Shown: in pieces, positions 27,477 to 37,440 of the stretch
Layout of the letters: the number at the start of each line of letters is the position of its first letter
Numbering within the stretch: position 1 is the stretch's first letter
Source: Bacillota bacterium
GTDB taxonomy: Bacteria > Bacillota > Clostridia > Peptostreptococcales > Anaerovoracaceae
NCBI GenBank assembly: GCA_017405645.1
Contig: JAFQZZ010000030.1
Span: 1 to 64,000, forward strand
Length of the DNA: 64,000 nt
Reading direction: 5' to 3'
The notes under the pieces: model-generated
Database searches by the model: none
Told to the model about the DNA's origin: nothing
Seen by the model: the letters and a program-made list of their open reading frames with translations, nothing else
Position numbers and translations under genes: made by a program

Positions 27477-27492
27477 AAGAAAGGATGATACT

Positions 27493-30168
27493 ATGAAGAA
27501 ATACCTGTTCGTTTTGGGCCTGATCCTCACGGCAGTGCTTTTCATGACCGCCGCCGTTTACGCGGAGGAAAGCGATGAAGTCCGGGTGGACAACGGCATC
27601 CCTGTGGTGTACATCAATATCGATGAAAAACAGGGCTCCATTCAGGATATGCTCGACAGTCCCGACCACAGTGTCTACTGCTACGGCACGGTCACCATTG
27701 ATGTGCCGGAAGGATTCCACTACGCGGATTTTCCGGACCTGGATTGCAAAAGCTTCGAGAACCTTTCCATGAGCATCCGGGGCCGGGGCAATTCTTCCTG
27801 GCATAAACCGAAAAGGCCATTCAAGATCAAGCTGGACAAGAAGACGGATGTTTTCGGCCTGGGATCCAACAAACACTGGGCGCTGCTGGCCAACGAAGCG
27901 GACCCCTCCCTGCTCAAGGACCGGATCACCGCCTGGCTGGGGGATGAGATGGGCTTTGATTTCACTCCCCGGGGCGTGCCCGTGGACCTGGTCATGACCG
28001 GCAGTGAATACGGGTCCAAATACCTGGGCAGCTATTACCTCAGCGAGGTCGTCCGGGTGGACGACAACCGCCTGGAGATCCGGGAACTGAAAGAAAGCGA
28101 TACGGATCCCGCCGTCATCACCGGCGGCTACTTGCTGCAGAACGCCCTGCAGGTCCGGGACGGTTCTCCCGACCGGTTCTATACCCACCGGGGCGTGGAC
28201 TGGGCTACCCACACGCCTTCCTTTGACACGGAGGACGACGGCTACGTGAATCCCGCCCAGCAGCAATACATCCAGGAATACATCCGGCAGGCGGAGGACG
28301 TGCTGTACTCCGGAGGCACCGCCTACCGGGAGGTCATGGACGTGGAATCCGCCGCCAAGTACTGGCTGGCGCAGATGATACCCCTGAACGGCGACGCCTT
28401 TGCCACCGGCAGCACCTATATCTACAAAGACCGGGATCCGGAAGACGGCGTTGCCAAGATCTTCTGGGGGCCCGTCTGGGATTTCGACTATGCCTGGGGG
28501 TTCAATTACGGGACCGAAGGGTTCAGCTACGGCCACGACTGGCTGAAGCCCCTGTTTTACGACAAGTCGGAAGGCGGTTTCCTGCAGGAACTGCATAAGC
28601 AGTGGCCGGTGATGCGGGCCGGCCTCGTCGAACTGGTGAGAGAGGGCGGCCTCCTGGATCAGTATTATGAAGAAACGAAAGCTTCCGCCGAGCAGGACCA
28701 TCTGGCCCTCCATCCGGATGCTGAATTCGATTACAAAGCCGAAGTGGAAAAGCTGAGGACCTGGATCAACACCCGGCTCGCCTGGGTGGATGCGAACTTC
28801 GACACCCTGGACGATATGGTCCATCAGGTCACCTTCATGGCCGACGGCAAGGTGTTCGCCTATGACTACAAAACGGCGGACGAGGAACTGAAGGGCAGCG
28901 AACCCTTCCCCGAAATCGACGGCTTCACCTTCATGGGCTGGGCCGATGAAGACGGAAACATCATCAAGACCGCGACGCCGGTCACCGAGGACCGGACCCT
29001 GACGGCGGTCTACGCGCCGGACAGTTCACTGACCCACGCCGCAGACATAGCCCTCAGCAAGGACTGCGATATCGTGAAACACAACAACTTCTTCTGGACC
29101 TACCAGATTCCCTACACCGTGATTCCCACCGACGCGGAAGACCAGCGGGTCACCTGGACTTCTTCCGATGAAAGCTTTGCCACCATCGATGAAAAAGGAT
29201 TCGTCACCTACCACGGGACCGGAACGGCCACTTTCACCGGCAAGCTGAAGATGGGCGAGACCCGGACCTTTACCCTGACAGTGACCAGCGACCCGCTCCC
29301 GGTGGTGAAGTCCATTTCCCCGGTACAGGATACGATCCGGATGCTGACGGGCGGACAGGCGGCCCTGCCAATCCGCACGGACCCCTCTCCCGCCAAGATC
29401 ACTAACTATGAGTATGAATCGGAAGACGAAAGCATTGTCGCCGTGGGCGAAAACGGCGTGCTGACCGCTGTGGGACCGGGGACTGCCAAAGTGACCGTGA
29501 AGGCCACGGTCCAGGACGAGGAAGGAAATGACGTGGTTATGGAGACTTCCGCCACCGTGATCGTCTCGAAGAAGTTCTTTGAGGACGTGGTGGCCGGCGC
29601 CTGGTATGATGAGGCGGTGAACTACGCGGTGGAACACGAGCTCATGAACGGCGTCAGCGATACCCGATTCGAGCCGCAGGGAACCACCTCCAGGGCCATG
29701 ATCGTCACCATCCTCTGGCGCCTGGCAGGCAAACCGGAGGCGAAGGCTTCCGCCTTCACCGATCTGACGCAGGACTGGTATACCCCGGCGGTGAACTGGG
29801 CAAGCGAAAACGATATCGTCAACGGGATGTCCGAAACATCCTTTGCGCCGGACCTGCCTATTACAAGGGAACAGTTCGCGACGATACTGTATCGATATTC
29901 AAATAAGGAAACCCCCTCTCAGTCTGCTTCGCAGACAGCTCTCCCCCAAGGGGAGAGCCAGGACGTCTCTGCCTCGACCGGGGGAAGTATCGACAAGTAC
30001 ACCGACGCGGACCGGATCAGCCCCTGGGCAAAGGACGCCATGGAATGGGCCATCGGCGAAGGCCTGATCAACGGCATGAGCGAAACGAAGCTGGATCCCG
30101 CCGGCAGCGCCACCCGGGCCCAGGCCGCCGCCATCTTCATGCGGTTCTGTGAACGCGGGACGGAATAA
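27493..30168 (+). CDS. CotH-kinase-domain surface protein with Big_2 and SLH domains
   Basis: An 891-residue secreted protein. The signal peptide (about 1-24, ending VYAEE) is followed by a CotH-type protein kinase domain (about 35-430) with RGRGNSSWHKPKRPF and the metal-site WDFDYAWGFNYG. An InlB-like repeat covers about 445-510. Two bacterial Ig-like (Big_2) segments follow (about 515-690), then three SLH repeats (about 695-885). Relatives of CotH phosphorylate spore-coat proteins; here the surface location suggests another substrate. About residues 806-823 are a translated palindromic repeat between SLH repeats 2 and 3. The start is preceded by AGAAAGGATG. Confidence 0.87.
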   Translation: MKKYLFVLGLILTAVLFMTAAVYAEESDEVRVDNGIPVVYINIDEKQGSIQDMLDSPDHSVYCYGTVTIDVPEGFHYADFPDLDCKSFENLSMSIRGRGNSSWHKPKRPFKIKLDKKTDVFGLGSNKHWALLANEADPSLLKDRITAWLGDEMGFDFTPRGVPVDLVMTGSEYGSKYLGSYYLSEVVRVDDNRLEIRELKESDTDPAVITGGYLLQNALQVRDGSPDRFYTHRGVDWATHTPSFDTEDDGYVNPAQQQYIQEYIRQAEDVLYSGGTAYREVMDVESAAKYWLAQMIPLNGDAFATGSTYIYKDRDPEDGVAKIFWGPVWDFDYAWGFNYGTEGFSYGHDWLKPLFYDKSEGGFLQELHKQWPVMRAGLVELVREGGLLDQYYEETKASAEQDHLALHPDAEFDYKAEVEKLRTWINTRLAWVDANFDTLDDMVHQVTFMADGKVFAYDYKTADEELKGSEPFPEIDGFTFMGWADEDGNIIKTATPVTEDRTLTAVYAPDSSLTHAADIALSKDCDIVKHNNFFWTYQIPYTVIPTDAEDQRVTWTSSDESFATIDEKGFVTYHGTGTATFTGKLKMGETRTFTLTVTSDPLPVVKSISPVQDTIRMLTGGQAALPIRTDPSPAKITNYEYESEDESIVAVGENGVLTAVGPGTAKVTVKATVQDEEGNDVVMETSATVIVSKKFFEDVVAGAWYDEAVNYAVEHELMNGVSDTRFEPQGTTSRAMIVTILWRLAGKPEAKASAFTDLTQDWYTPAVNWASENDIVNGMSETSFAPDLPITREQFATILYRYSNKETPSQSASQTALPQGESQDVSASTGGSIDKYTDADRISPWAKDAMEWAIGEGLINGMSETKLDPAGSATRAQAAAIFMRFCERGTE
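29911..29960. repeat. Palindromic repeat family A-like, in frame in the CotH/SLH gene
   Basis: CCCCCTCTCAGTCTGC, then GTCTGCTTCGCAGAC (a hairpin), then CTCTCCCCCAAGGGGAGAG. The order (CCCCTC end, small hairpin, larger GC palindrome) mirrors the copy at 40017-40061. It is translated as part of the linker between SLH repeats. Confidence 0.65.
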
Positions 30169-30185
30169 GAACTTTTACAGATAAT

Positions 30186-30220
30186 AAAAAACCCTGCAGA
30201 AATGCAGGGTTTTTGTTTTG
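30186..30220. terminator. Bidirectional terminator between CotH gene and flavoprotein gene
   Basis: ACCCTGCA/TGCAGGGT stem with loop GAAA, A-run before and TTTTTGTTTTG after, between convergent genes. Confidence 0.8.
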
Positions 30221-30234
30221 CCTTTGGGTTCTTT

Positions 30235-30741
30235 CTAGTTGATGGATGCGCCGATCTGCCGCGCCTCCTCCTCTTTCCCGGCACCGAGAACCGTGCCCCA
30301 GTCCTTCCAGTTCAGTGCGTTGGTAAAGATGCCGTAGAAATTCAGCGCCTGGCCGTAGTAGTTTCCCCGCGCTGTCATGAGGAAGGCCGTTTCCTTCTTG
30401 AAGCCGCTCCATTTCAGCCTGTTGCACATCGCATACAGGCGGTCCACCACGATCTTCAGCTGTCCGGTAACCGTGCCCCAGTACATCGGGGATGCAAAGA
30501 CGATCACATCGCTCCACTCCACGGCTTCATTGACCCGTTCCATGTCATCCTTCTGGACGCAGCTGCCGCCGTTCCCGCTGCAGGCCTCACAGGCAAGGCA
30601 TCCGCCGATGCTCATTCCGGGGAGATACAGTTCCTTCACTTCATTGCCGGCGCTTTCCGCCCCTTCCGTAAAAGCTTTGATCAGGGAAGCCGTCGTTCCT
30701 TTTTTTCTCGGCGATCCGTTTAAGATCAGTATTTTTTTCAT
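30235..30741 (-). CDS. Flavodoxin-family NAD(P)H-dependent FMN reductase
   Basis: A 168-residue flavoprotein. The FMN phosphate loop is LNGSPRKKGTTASLIKAF. Later motifs are FASPMYWGTVTGQLK and FLMTARGNYYGQALNF. A cysteine-rich insertion (GGCLACEACSGNGGSC) resembles the CxxC segments of iron-sulfur flavoproteins, but the spacing is loose and cluster binding is uncertain. The ATG at 30741 has GGAGG upstream. The gene is 41 bp from the histidine-kinase gene on the same strand and could be its last co-transcribed gene. Confidence 0.82.
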   Translation of the reverse strand: MKKILILNGSPRKKGTTASLIKAFTEGAESAGNEVKELYLPGMSIGGCLACEACSGNGGSCVQKDDMERVNEAVEWSDVIVFASPMYWGTVTGQLKIVVDRLYAMCNRLKWSGFKKETAFLMTARGNYYGQALNFYGIFTNALNWKDWGTVLGAGKEEEARQIGASIN

Positions 30742-30799
30742 ATCCGTCCTCCTTCTCATGCGCAGGATTTACGCGTTTCAAATCTGTTTAAAAGGATTT

Positions 30800-33625
30800 T
30801 CATGAATCCTTTTTCCGTTCCGCTTCCAGCAATACGTCCGTCAGTGTCTTCATCATCGCATTGATATCCACCGGCTTGGCGATGTGAGCCTGCATGCCGG
30901 CTTCCTTTGCTGCCTCCTCGTCTTCCTTGAAGGCGTTGGCCGTCATGGCCAGGATGGGGACCTGCGAAAGGGTGCTGTCCGGCAGTGCCCGGATGATCCG
31001 GGTGGCTTCGTATCCGTCCATCACCGGCATTTGGATATCCATTAGGACCGCGTCGTAATAACCCGGTTCGGACCCGGTCATCATATCCACAGCAATCTTC
31101 CCGTTCTCCGCCGTCTCCACCGTGAAACCGGCCTGGGTGAGGATCATGGAGGCGATCTCCATGTTGACCATGTTGTCTTCCACCAGCAGCAGCCGTTTCG
31201 TGGAGAAATCGATCGCCGGTTCCCCGGTTTCTTCGCCGGTCCCCCCGCTCTTGCCGGCTTCCGGCACATCCTTTTCTTCCGCCAGCTGGAGTTTCAGCCG
31301 GATCAGGATCTCCGTGCCGCTGCCGGGAGCGGTGATCACTTCGATGGTGCCTCCCATCAGGTCCACGATGCTCTTGGTGATGGTCAGCCCGAGGCCCGTT
31401 CCCTCAATGCCGCTGACGGTGGAAGTCCGCTCCCGCTCAAAGGCGTAAAACATCTTCTCGACGAATTCCACGGACATGCCGATGCCCGTATCCTTCACCC
31501 GGATCTCGTAATTCCCGTAGCCGGTTTCCGTTACGCCGGCATCCCACAGGGAGGCGGTAACGGTCCCGCCCTCCGGAGTGAACTTGTAGGCATTGCTCAG
31601 TATATTCAACAACACCCGGTTCAGGTTCTTCCGGTCGCACCAGACGTACGGGTTCCTGACCTGTTCCGTGTGCACCTGATAATCCAGGTTCTTCTGCTTC
31701 ATCTGCTCGGCGAACAAGTCCCGCATACCCTCGAAAACAGCGCGCAGGTCCACCGGAACGAATTCCAGTTCGATCCGGCCGCTCTCGATCCGGCTCATTT
31801 CCAGGATATCATTGATCAGTGCCAGCAGGTGCTGGCTGGAATCCTCGATTTTTCCCAGGTATCCGTGGACTTCCTCCGAAGCCTCTCCCTTTTGGGCAAG
31901 GCTGGTGTAGCCGATGATGGCATTCATCGGCGTTCGGATATCGTGGGACATATTGAACAGGAACTGGCTCTTGGCCAGACTGCTTTCCACAGCGTGGATC
32001 TTTTCACGCTCTGCCGCCTCATGCTTCTCGCGGACCACTTTCTGCACATAGAGCATGACCGCCAGGCCCACGAAGATGATTATCAGAAGCAGGAAGCCGT
32101 TGCCCGTCAGGATATGCTTCATCTGCTCCTCACTGCCCGCTGCCATCAACCGCTTGGCCAGCCACATCAGGGCTGAGTAAAGCAGCAGCGCAAACAGCAC
32201 GATGCCGGAGGTGGACAGACCGCTGTATTCCGCCAGGCTGCTTTTTTTCACAGTTCGCCAGTAGAACAAGAATCCCAGCAGGCACCACAGGGACAACAGC
32301 AGGAATGCTTCGCTGCCCATGGCCTCCATCACGGTCAGATGGGGAACCAGCTGCACGATCATGAAGCTCACCGAAATCACCGTTCCAATGATCCCGCAGG
32401 CCATGATGCCTTTCCGGCCTTCCGTCCGGGCGATCTTCCAGGCGGCCGCCGACGTATAGCCGAAGCCGGCGATAGCGCCGAAGCAGGTCAGGTCCACAAA
32501 CCAGTACAGAGTGTTGCGCCCGAACAGGGACATGATGATTGCCAGTGCCATGATGAACAGGATGCTGACGGTAGTCTTGGAAAATTTCTCCGAAAGGATC
32601 TTATCTTCCGCCATGGTGGACAGGACCCGGGTGGTGGCACGGTAACCGCCAATGATGCCGGTGATGATGGCCGCCACGGCCGTCATGGTCATGATGAACA
32701 GCCCGGCGGTCCCCATGATGGATCTCGCTGCGTAGAAGGTGGGAACCGACGCCACGCCCTTCATTCCGTCCAGTCCGGCGATGTACTCCTGCCAGGAGGT
32801 GCAGCCGTCCGGCACGCAGGAAACGCTGATCAGCGCCATAGCGCTATAGGCAAACGCCGCCATGATGATGGAGACGATGATGATCTTTTTGGACCGCCCG
32901 ACGGGGAACTTGAAGTGGGCCGTGTCGAAGGAGGTCACTTCAAAACCCACGAAAGCCCAGGGAGCCAGGATGACGATGCTGAAGATGGCATAGCCCTTGC
33001 TCACACCGCTGATCCCGAAGGAATGCAGTACCCCGGCGGACAAGGCGTGGGGAACGCAAAATACCGCCGTCAGGACGACTCCGGCCATCAGGATAATAGC
33101 CAGGACGGTCAGCAGCTTCTGCAGCGCCGCCTTAGCCGCAATAAAGAACAGACCCACTGCTGCCAGCACCAACACGGAAATAAAGGTCTCACTGAGGTAG
33201 ACCGTGTTTCCGGCCACGGTGTAGTGCATCCCCTTGTGCACCGCATCTCCCAGCAGCGTCCGCACTACGAAAAACAGGGCGGTGCCGTTCAGGAAGACGA
33301 TGGTCAGGTAAGAAAGGCACAGGAACCAGGAACTCAGGAACGCATGGTCCCGGCCGAAAGCTTCTTTTGTATAAGTATAAACGCCGCCGGTCATGGGGGT
33401 ACGCTGCATCAGGTAGGAAAAATTTTTCCCGATGACGAGCATGATCGCCATACCGATCAGCATCGCGATAACGGTCCCCGCCGGTCCCGCTATCGGAAGG
33501 AAGGTGGTCCCGGGCATGGCAAACACGCCCCAGCCCACCATGCAGCCGAAGGCAATGGCCCACACATCCACCGGCGACAGATACCGGTCCAGCGGTTTGG
33601 TCAAATCTCTTTTCCTAATATCCAT
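30800..33625 (-). CDS. Fusion of an APC-type permease domain with a hybrid histidine kinase
   Basis: A 941-residue protein. The N-terminal 500 or so residues form an amino acid/polyamine/organocation permease-like region with about twelve hydrophobic helices (VGWGVFAMPGTTFLPIAGPAG, RTPMTGGVYTY; helix 1 carries the glycine-rich unwound motif). One more helix precedes a coiled linker, then the HisKA box with histidine in FNMSHDIRTPMNAIIGY. The HATPase has NAYKFTPEGG and GTGLGLTI. A C-terminal receiver has phosphoacceptor Asp in VLMDIQMPVMDGYEATR. It probably couples amino-acid sensing or uptake to phosphorelay. It lies 19 bp downstream of another hybrid kinase. Confidence 0.88.
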   Translation of the reverse strand: MDIRKRDLTKPLDRYLSPVDVWAIAFGCMVGWGVFAMPGTTFLPIAGPAGTVIAMLIGMAIMLVIGKNFSYLMQRTPMTGGVYTYTKEAFGRDHAFLSSWFLCLSYLTIVFLNGTALFFVVRTLLGDAVHKGMHYTVAGNTVYLSETFISVLVLAAVGLFFIAAKAALQKLLTVLAIILMAGVVLTAVFCVPHALSAGVLHSFGISGVSKGYAIFSIVILAPWAFVGFEVTSFDTAHFKFPVGRSKKIIIVSIIMAAFAYSAMALISVSCVPDGCTSWQEYIAGLDGMKGVASVPTFYAARSIMGTAGLFIMTMTAVAAIITGIIGGYRATTRVLSTMAEDKILSEKFSKTTVSILFIMALAIIMSLFGRNTLYWFVDLTCFGAIAGFGYTSAAAWKIARTEGRKGIMACGIIGTVISVSFMIVQLVPHLTVMEAMGSEAFLLLSLWCLLGFLFYWRTVKKSSLAEYSGLSTSGIVLFALLLYSALMWLAKRLMAAGSEEQMKHILTGNGFLLLIIIFVGLAVMLYVQKVVREKHEAAEREKIHAVESSLAKSQFLFNMSHDIRTPMNAIIGYTSLAQKGEASEEVHGYLGKIEDSSQHLLALINDILEMSRIESGRIELEFVPVDLRAVFEGMRDLFAEQMKQKNLDYQVHTEQVRNPYVWCDRKNLNRVLLNILSNAYKFTPEGGTVTASLWDAGVTETGYGNYEIRVKDTGIGMSVEFVEKMFYAFERERTSTVSGIEGTGLGLTITKSIVDLMGGTIEVITAPGSGTEILIRLKLQLAEEKDVPEAGKSGGTGEETGEPAIDFSTKRLLLVEDNMVNMEIASMILTQAGFTVETAENGKIAVDMMTGSEPGYYDAVLMDIQMPVMDGYEATRIIRALPDSTLSQVPILAMTANAFKEDEEAAKEAGMQAHIAKPVDINAMMKTLTDVLLEAERKKDS

Positions 33626-33644
33626 TCTATGTTACTCCTTCTGT

Positions 33645-36600
33645 TCAGGACTGTTCTTCTTCGTCGGCCGGGATCAGGCTCTCCAGCGTTTCAAACAGCG
33701 CTTCCGGCTGCACCGGCTTGGAAAGATGCGCATTCAGGCCTGCCTGCAGGCTGCGCTGAACGTCTTCGTCGAAAGCATTGGCGGTCAGGGCGATGATTGG
33801 GATCTCCTTCGCGTCTTTCCGGTCCATGGTCCGAATCCGGCGGGTGGCCTCCAGACCGTCCATTTCCGGCATCCTCATATCCATGAGGATCGCATCGTAA
33901 TAGCCTTCTCCGCGGGACGCGAACATCTCCACGGCGATCCTGCCGTTGGCAGCCAGTTCCGCCTCCATCTGACGGGAATGGAGCACCATCATCATAATCT
34001 CTGCGTTGATCTCCACATCCTCCGCCAGAAGGATATGGCGGCCGGTCAGATCCGCCTTTTTCTTCGTCTTGTCCGAGCTGACTCCCTTGCGCCTGGTCGC
34101 ACTTCGGAATTCCTCCATCACGCTGCTTGCGAACAGCGGTTTCGGAAGGAAACTGTCTACGCCGGAAGCAAGAGCCTCCTCCAGTACATCATCCCATCGG
34201 TAAGCCGTCAGGATGATGATGGCGGACTCATGGCCGATGATCTCACGCATCTTCCGGGTAGTCTCCACGCCGTCCATCTCCGGCATTTTCCAATCTACCA
34301 GAATCAGATTGTAGGGATCCCGTCTGGCGTGGCGGAGGGTCACTTTTTCGATAGCTTCCGGACCGGATCCGGCGATCTCCGACGGAATGCCGGCCTTTTC
34401 CAGTACCAGCTTCGCGTGTTCGCAGGCCACGGGGTCGTCGTCCACGATCAGCACGGTCATTTCATCCGGACGGAGCGCCCGCTCTTCGCCTTCTTCGTGT
34501 TCCGTGCCGTTGATGAGGGTGACGGTCACATTAAAGGTACTGCCCTTGCCCTTTTCGCTTTCCACCTGGATGTTGCCGTTCATCATCTCGATGATGTTCT
34601 TGGTGATGGCCATCCCCAGGCCGGAACTGCCATACTTGCTGGTAGTGGAGGAGTCTTCCTGAGCGAAGACTTCAAACAGCTTCGGCAGGAATTCCTTGTT
34701 CATGCCAATACCGTTATCCTGGACGGTAAATCGCAGGGTCGATTGGTTTTCAAACTGAGCCGTCCGCTGCACGGTGAATTCCACTTTTCCGCCCTCCGGC
34801 GTAAACTTCACGGCATTGCTCAGGATGTTGATCAGCACCTGGCGCAGCTTCATGCTGTCTCCCACGTAATAGTTGTCCACTTCCCCGAGGATATGGCATT
34901 GGTAATCCAGACCCTTGTCCGCACACTGGCCGCTGAACATGGTGTTGAGCGTCTCCAGCAGTTCCGGGAAGGAGAATTCTTCGTTTTTTATGGTCATGCG
35001 TCCGGATTCGATCCGGGACATATCCAGGATATCGTTGATGAGTGTCAGGAGGTGTTCAGCGGAATTGCCGATTTTCTCCAGATAACTCCTGGTCTTCTCC
35101 GGGGTTTCCGGATCGTTGAGGGCAATGTTGTCCAATCCGATGATGGCGTTCATCGGGGTCCGGATCTCATGGCTCATGTTGGAGAGGAATGCAGTCTTGG
35201 CCCGGTTGGCCTGCTCTGCCGTCTCCAGCGCATCCTTCAGGGTCTCTTTCTGTTCCATATCGTTCCGGGTCTCTTCATCCACGTCCACAAAGCAGGCGCC
35301 GACGGTGTGGACCATATGGTCTTCCCGCTCGTCCGGATGGCGGACGCCGGCAAATTTCACGGCCTCCCAGGATTCTTTTCCATCCACGCTGATCATATAT
35401 CGATAGGAAATGACCAGATGATTTTCCAGTCCCTTCCGGATGGCATCCGGCTCAATGAAGGCCAGGAAATCCTCCCGGTAGGGTTCCATAACGTAGTGGT
35501 TGCAGTATTCCGTGACGGCTTCAACATAGGGGAATCTTTCCCCGACCTTGAACCCGGGCATATCCGTTCTCGCCTGATAGCAGACCCCGGAGTTTTTATC
35601 CAGTTCCAGATAGTAGACGCTCCGATAGTCGGAGGACAGTGCCTTGATCATCCGGTTCTGCTGCTCACCCTGGGCCCGCTGGGCCAGGAGCTCTTCCTGC
35701 AGAGCCAGCCGCTGTTCCATTTCCTCCTGCTTGGCCCGGGCTTCTGCTTCCGCAGTTTCCTTTTCCATCAGCGCCATGGCATTTCTCCGGTTCTGGCGGA
35801 TGATGAAGAAGAACATGGCCAACAGTGCCAGCACCGTCAGCAGCGACTGCAGCGTGCTCCGGGTCAGAGTCCTGCTGGTAATGGAACTGATCTTGTCGCT
35901 GATCAGGGATTCCCGGATCAGGTAGGTCAGCAGCCAGTCGGTCCCTTCGATCGGCATATAGGACAGGGTCTCTTTCCGTTCGTTGTACAGGAAGGATATT
36001 CGTCCCTGTCTGCCTTCGCTGAAATCCTCCTTCACCTGCTCCAGGGAATAGCCTTTGTCCATCTCCGCGTGTTCCAGTGCCTCCAGCAGATTGCCTTCAG
36101 TCGCATACCCTCCCAATACATCTTCGGACAGGGGATTTCCTTCCCGGGTATAGAGGTTGCAGAAAGTCGCATTCTTCTCGTCGGACTTCATGGATATGCC
36201 CTGAAGCATCTGTGCTATATCCATTTCCATGAAGCAGACCTTCAGCGTGTCGCCCTGAAAATCCCGCGGAGCAATGGGGACGGCGATCACGATTTTTTTA
36301 TCTCCGTCTTCCGTAGTCCGGATCGAGATGTCCGGTTCGGCCATGGACTGATAATTAAAAGTATAGCTGCCGATATCATCGGAGATTCCGGTGGAGATGT
36401 AAATCGTGCCGCTTTCCCCTACGAAGGCGAAGCGGTCCAGTTTATACAGCGTTTTCATCCGCTTCTGATAAGCCTGCCGGTGGGCATCATCGCTCAGGTC
36501 CTCTTCCGTCATCAGATCCACTGCGACCCCGATCGTGTCGATTTTGTTCTGGAGCTCAGTCTCCACTACCTGCTGTCGCCGGCTTGCCAGCTCATCCAGA

Positions 36601-36746
36601 TACATTTCGCTGACCATCCGCACGGCGTCGTCCGTGTCCTGCCTGGCCGCCTGACCGATCCAGACGGTCCCTGCTACCAGGATAACCAGGACGATGACAG
36701 CGCCGATCCAGGCGGCGGTCCTTATACTGCTTCTCTTTGTATCCAT
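33645..36746 (-). CDS. Hybrid sensor histidine kinase with two receiver domains
   Basis: A 1033-residue sensor. An N-terminal TM helix (about 11-31) is followed by an extracellular cache-like sensing region (about 35-300) with GTIYISTGISDDIG and YMPIEGTDWLLTY. A second TM (about 308-328) leads to a coiled coil and a PAS-like region. HisKA has the phosphorylated His in FLSNMSHEIRTPMNAII, and HATPase has NAVKFTPEGG. Two receivers follow, with Asp in ILVDWKMPEMDGVETTR and ILMDMRMPEMDGLEATR. There is no HPt domain or output regulator nearby, so its partner must be encoded elsewhere. The ATG at 36746 is preceded by AGGAAGG. Confidence 0.9.
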   Translation of the reverse strand: MDTKRSSIRTAAWIGAVIVLVILVAGTVWIGQAARQDTDDAVRMVSEMYLDELASRRQQVVETELQNKIDTIGVAVDLMTEEDLSDDAHRQAYQKRMKTLYKLDRFAFVGESGTIYISTGISDDIGSYTFNYQSMAEPDISIRTTEDGDKKIVIAVPIAPRDFQGDTLKVCFMEMDIAQMLQGISMKSDEKNATFCNLYTREGNPLSEDVLGGYATEGNLLEALEHAEMDKGYSLEQVKEDFSEGRQGRISFLYNERKETLSYMPIEGTDWLLTYLIRESLISDKISSITSRTLTRSTLQSLLTVLALLAMFFFIIRQNRRNAMALMEKETAEAEARAKQEEMEQRLALQEELLAQRAQGEQQNRMIKALSSDYRSVYYLELDKNSGVCYQARTDMPGFKVGERFPYVEAVTEYCNHYVMEPYREDFLAFIEPDAIRKGLENHLVISYRYMISVDGKESWEAVKFAGVRHPDEREDHMVHTVGACFVDVDEETRNDMEQKETLKDALETAEQANRAKTAFLSNMSHEIRTPMNAIIGLDNIALNDPETPEKTRSYLEKIGNSAEHLLTLINDILDMSRIESGRMTIKNEEFSFPELLETLNTMFSGQCADKGLDYQCHILGEVDNYYVGDSMKLRQVLINILSNAVKFTPEGGKVEFTVQRTAQFENQSTLRFTVQDNGIGMNKEFLPKLFEVFAQEDSSTTSKYGSSGLGMAITKNIIEMMNGNIQVESEKGKGSTFNVTVTLINGTEHEEGEERALRPDEMTVLIVDDDPVACEHAKLVLEKAGIPSEIAGSGPEAIEKVTLRHARRDPYNLILVDWKMPEMDGVETTRKMREIIGHESAIIILTAYRWDDVLEEALASGVDSFLPKPLFASSVMEEFRSATRRKGVSSDKTKKKADLTGRHILLAEDVEINAEIMMMVLHSRQMEAELAANGRIAVEMFASRGEGYYDAILMDMRMPEMDGLEATRRIRTMDRKDAKEIPIIALTANAFDEDVQRSLQAGLNAHLSKPVQPEALFETLESLIPADEEEQS

Positions 36747-36880
36747 CCTTACCTTCCTCCTATCCGGTTCCGAATATTTCAAGAAGCGCTTCCCAAACGG
36801 AAGCACCTGCCTTCCAGTCGTAAATATATCTATCTTTATAATATAAGAAAATTCTCCTCCCCGCAACAAACTTTCATTCG

Positions 36881-37147
36881 ATGCGGCAGGGTTTTGCAGC
36901 CGGGTTCCCGCCCACGGCAGCATTTTTTTGCTATAAAGAATTGCAGGATGTTTCCGGAGGAGGCGGTCTTGCCGGGGGTCTTGCCGGGGGTCTTGCCGAC
37001 GAATCCCGTCTCGCAGCAGATAAGCTGGCCGGCGAAAAAGGCCTTGCACCATTAGCCGAAGAACTGATCAAAAAGGACAACCTGGCTGGTGGACTTGTCG
37101 ATAAAACATTAGCCTCGGACGATGATGGCCGGATCAACCCCAGATAA
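36881..37147 (+). other. Possible small low-complexity protein or gene fragment
   Basis: An 88-codon frame containing three tandem 12-bp units (GGTCTTGCCGGG, about 36967-37000) that translate to GLAGGLAGGLA. A helical, charged C-terminus ends SDDDGRINPR just before a stop. Codon use in the second half looks gene-like, but there is no clear ribosome site and I recognise no family. It may be the 3' remnant of a larger decayed gene. Confidence 0.25.
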
Positions 37148-37152
37148 CTGCG

Positions 37153-37440
37153 TTACAAACAATACTTTTCAATCAGCTTCTTTACCAGCCGCACATCCAG
37201 CGGCTGGTTTTTCGTTTCCATCGTAATGATCAGATCTTCCCCCGGATAGTATCCGGCTGCCTGGTACGCATTGATTTTCCGGACCGCTTTCTCCGAATAT
37301 TCCGGGTCATCCACTTCTGGACGAACTGCTCATCGGTTTCATGAAATGGCTCCAGGAGGACTCTTTTCGCCTCCGGAAGAGCATCGTACACATCTTCCAC
37401 CAACAGTTCCGGATAAAGAGACAGGGCTTTCGCCTTTAGT
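37153..37440 (-). pseudogene. Frameshifted C-terminal remnant of an unknown gene
   Basis: Minus-strand translation reads YPELLVEDVYDALPEAKRVL and then FHETDEQFVQKW in one frame. It continues in another frame from about 37310 as DDPEYSEKAVRKINAYQAAG, later ITMETKNQPLDVRLVKKLIE, to a stop at 37153. The two pieces look like one coding stretch broken by a small indel, with no start codon in context. The ending resembles C-termini of uncharacterised Bacillota proteins; function not assigned. Confidence 0.6.

Noticed and set aside
33432-37055. A 1207-codon plus-strand frame opposite the sensor kinase
   Set aside because: Antisense to a well-supported kinase; translation has no domain and reflects codon bias of the real gene.
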